A DNA stretch of 8,055 bases, from the NCBI GenBank assembly GCA_016793525.1, contig JAEUJT010000207.1, positions 1-8,055 of the forward strand. The letters run 5' to 3'. Source of the stretch: Archangium sp. (GTDB lineage Bacteria > Myxococcota > Myxococcia > Myxococcales > Myxococcaceae). Below, in pieces: positions 6,993 through 8,055 of this stretch. Under the pieces are notes generated by a model that was not told where the DNA came from, did no database searches, and saw nothing but the letters and a program-made list of their open reading frames with translations. Every line of letters starts with the position of its first letter. The first letter of the stretch is position 1. The position numbers and the translations under genes are program-made.

Positions 6993-7720
6993 AGACCACC
7001 TCTCGTTGGTTCTCGCAGCGCCTGCACCGCGAGGTCTCCCTGGTTCGCTGGGGGCACTTCGGCACGCCGGTGCTCCTGTTCCCCACCGCCGGTGGCGACG
7101 CCGAAGAGGTCGAGCGCTTTTTGATGATGAAGGTGCTCGCGCCGCTCATCGAGGGCGGCAAAATCAAGGTCTACTCGTGCGACTCCGTCGCCGGGCGGGC
7201 GATGGTCGAGCAAGAGGGCTCCGGCCAGCACCGCCAGTGGGTGCTGAACCAGTTCCACCAGTACGTGCGCCACGAGGTGGTGCCCGCGATTCGCAGCGAC
7301 TGCGGGCTGCCCGACGTCGAGGTCATCTCGGCCGGGGCCTCCATCGGCGCGTTTCACGCGGTGGCCATGGTGTGCCGCTTCCCCGACGTGTTCTCGAAGT
7401 GCATCGCGATGTCGGGCACCTTCGACATTCGCCGCTTCATGAAGTCTGACCACTTCGGTGACGACTACTGGGTGTCGTCGCCGCTCCACTTCGTGCCGAC
7501 GCTCAAGGGGCCGCACCTCGACAAGCTGCGCCAGCGCTTCGTGCTCATCGCCTCGGGCGAGGGCAAGGCCGAAGACATCAGCGAGTCGTGGGCCCTGGCG
7601 CGGGTGCTGGGGGCCCAGCGAATTCCGAACCGGGTCGACAGCTGGGGCAAAGAAACCCCTCACGACTGGATGACCTGGCGGGCGATGCTGCCGAAGTACT
7701 TGGGCGAGTTGTTGGGCTGA
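6989..7720 (+). CDS. Single-domain esterase, alpha/beta hydrolase (PF00756-like)
   Basis: 243 residues, GTG start overlapping the preceding stop by four bases; GGAGAG at 6973-6978 is a plausible but slightly distant ribosome binding site. It has the same hydrolase fold as the esterase at 4598 without the E-set domain. PVLLFPTAGGDAEEVERF (about 26-43) is the first strand and oxyanion-loop region; NQFHQYVRHEVVPAI is the helix typical of esterase D relatives; SAGASIGAFHAV has the elbow G116-A-S118-I-G120; VLIASGEGKAED (185-196) holds acidic candidates; PHDWMTWRAMLP has H225 in the His-x-Trp-x-x-Trp-Arg ending. The triad therefore looks intact. The reaction is probably hydrolysis or transfer of an acyl ester or thioester; the substrate is unknown. 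Its coupling to ATP-grasp ligase 2 suggests it acts on that enzyme's product or releases it. No signal peptide or membrane segment is seen. Confidence 0.82.
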   Translation: MKTTSRWFSQRLHREVSLVRWGHFGTPVLLFPTAGGDAEEVERFLMMKVLAPLIEGGKIKVYSCDSVAGRAMVEQEGSGQHRQWVLNQFHQYVRHEVVPAIRSDCGLPDVEVISAGASIGAFHAVAMVCRFPDVFSKCIAMSGTFDIRRFMKSDHFGDDYWVSSPLHFVPTLKGPHLDKLRQRFVLIASGEGKAEDISESWALARVLGAQRIPNRVDSWGKETPHDWMTWRAMLPKYLGELLG

Positions 7721-7740
7721 CGTTCCGCAAGACGCTGCTG

Positions 7741-7745
7741 GGAGG
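7741..7745 (+). promoter_or_regulatory. Ribosome binding site for the 7751 gene
   Basis: GGAGG lies 5 bases before the GTG at 7751 within the 30-base gap after the esterase stop. It supports starting the partial GCS2 gene at that GTG. Confidence 0.6.
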
Positions 7746-7750
7746 CCACG

Positions 7751-8055
7751 GTGTCGAACAACACCACGCGTGCGCATAAAGAGGTCGAGGGCTCCAGCAA
7801 CGAGGGCCGGCAGCGCCGCGACTTCATGCGGGCGGTGCTGCGCGACCTCCGCGCGCTCGAGCGCATGCTCGAGGAGAAGCGCTTCGAGAAGGGCGTGCAC
7901 CGCGTCGGCGCCGAGCAGGAGATGTTCCTCGTCGATCGCGCGTACCAGCCGGCTCCCGGCGCCCTGAAGATGTTGGAGCAGCTGAAAGACCCGCACTTCA
8001 CGACCGAACTGGGGCTCTTCCAGCTCGAGCTCAACGCCGCGCCGCAGTCGCTCTC
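7751..8055 (+). CDS. GCS2-type carboxylate-amine (glutamate-cysteine) ligase, N-terminus only
   Basis: The first 101 codons of a gene that continues past the right edge; no stop occurs. After a polar leader (about 1-20) and a helix (RDFMRAVLRDLRALERMLEE), HRVGAEQEMFLVD (50-62) matches the first strand of the GCS2 / YbdK-like family (COG2170), with E55 and E57 in the Gly-x-Glu-x-Glu position that binds metal and ATP in the glutamine-synthetase-like fold. TELGLFQLELNAAPQSL (about 85-101) is the second conserved block, where related enzymes bind the amino acid substrate. Such enzymes form gamma-glutamyl or other amide bonds with ATP; many members have unknown substrates, so cysteine as acceptor is not established. 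The long start before the family core and the missing C-terminus leave open whether extra domains are fused. The GTG was chosen for the GGAGG 5 bases upstream. It extends the likely operon and adds a third ligase. Confidence 0.83.
   Translation, partial: MSNNTTRAHKEVEGSSNEGRQRRDFMRAVLRDLRALERMLEEKRFEKGVHRVGAEQEMFLVDRAYQPAPGALKMLEQLKDPHFTTELGLFQLELNAAPQSL

Noticed and set aside
1..8055. CRISPR array, tRNA or rRNA genes, insertion sequences or long repeats
   Set aside because: None was seen. The window is nearly all protein-coding with uniform composition, and repeated strings such as KTGGL in glgA are ordinary family motifs.

Overview
The window is GC-rich (roughly two thirds G+C by eye), almost wholly coding, and uses GTG as the start codon in six of eight genes. 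Codon bias, gene density and the protein families together suggest a Myxococcota (myxobacterium-like) chromosome. This is inferred from style and families; no taxonomic marker gene is present.

Layout. On the minus strand, positions 1-783 hold the N-terminal 261 codons of a GT-B (GT4-like) glycosyltransferase that runs off the left edge. A 196-base divergent spacer (784-979) follows. From 980 to the right edge there are seven genes, all on the plus strand and tightly packed (gaps of 15, 4, -4, 22, -4 and 30 bases): glycogen synthase (glgA, 980-2425); ATP-grasp ligase 1 (2441-3664); a peptidase S51 / type 1 glutamine-amidotransferase-like protein (3669-4601); an enterochelin-esterase-like hydrolase with an N-terminal E-set/CBM48-like domain (4598-5737); ATP-grasp ligase 2, of a different subfamily (5760-6992); a second, single-domain esterase (6989-7720); and the start of a GCS2-type carboxylate-amine ligase (7751 to the right edge). 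No terminator-like hairpin was noticed between these genes, so they probably form one transcript.

How the genes may work together. Three separate ATP-dependent carboxylate-amine/thiol ligases of two folds (two ATP-grasp, one GCS2) sit with three Ser-type hydrolase-fold proteins (one S51-like, two alpha/beta hydrolases). That is the pattern expected of a small pathway that joins amino or carboxylic acids by amide bonds and then trims, transfers or releases the product. The leading glgA and the glucan-binding-like domain on the first esterase tie the cluster, by inference, to alpha-glucan (glycogen) metabolism. No recognised natural-product scaffold (NRPS, PKS, RiPP precursor) is visible. The product, substrates and even the anabolic direction of the pathway cannot be read from the sequence. 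This seven-gene cluster is the candidate undescribed system.
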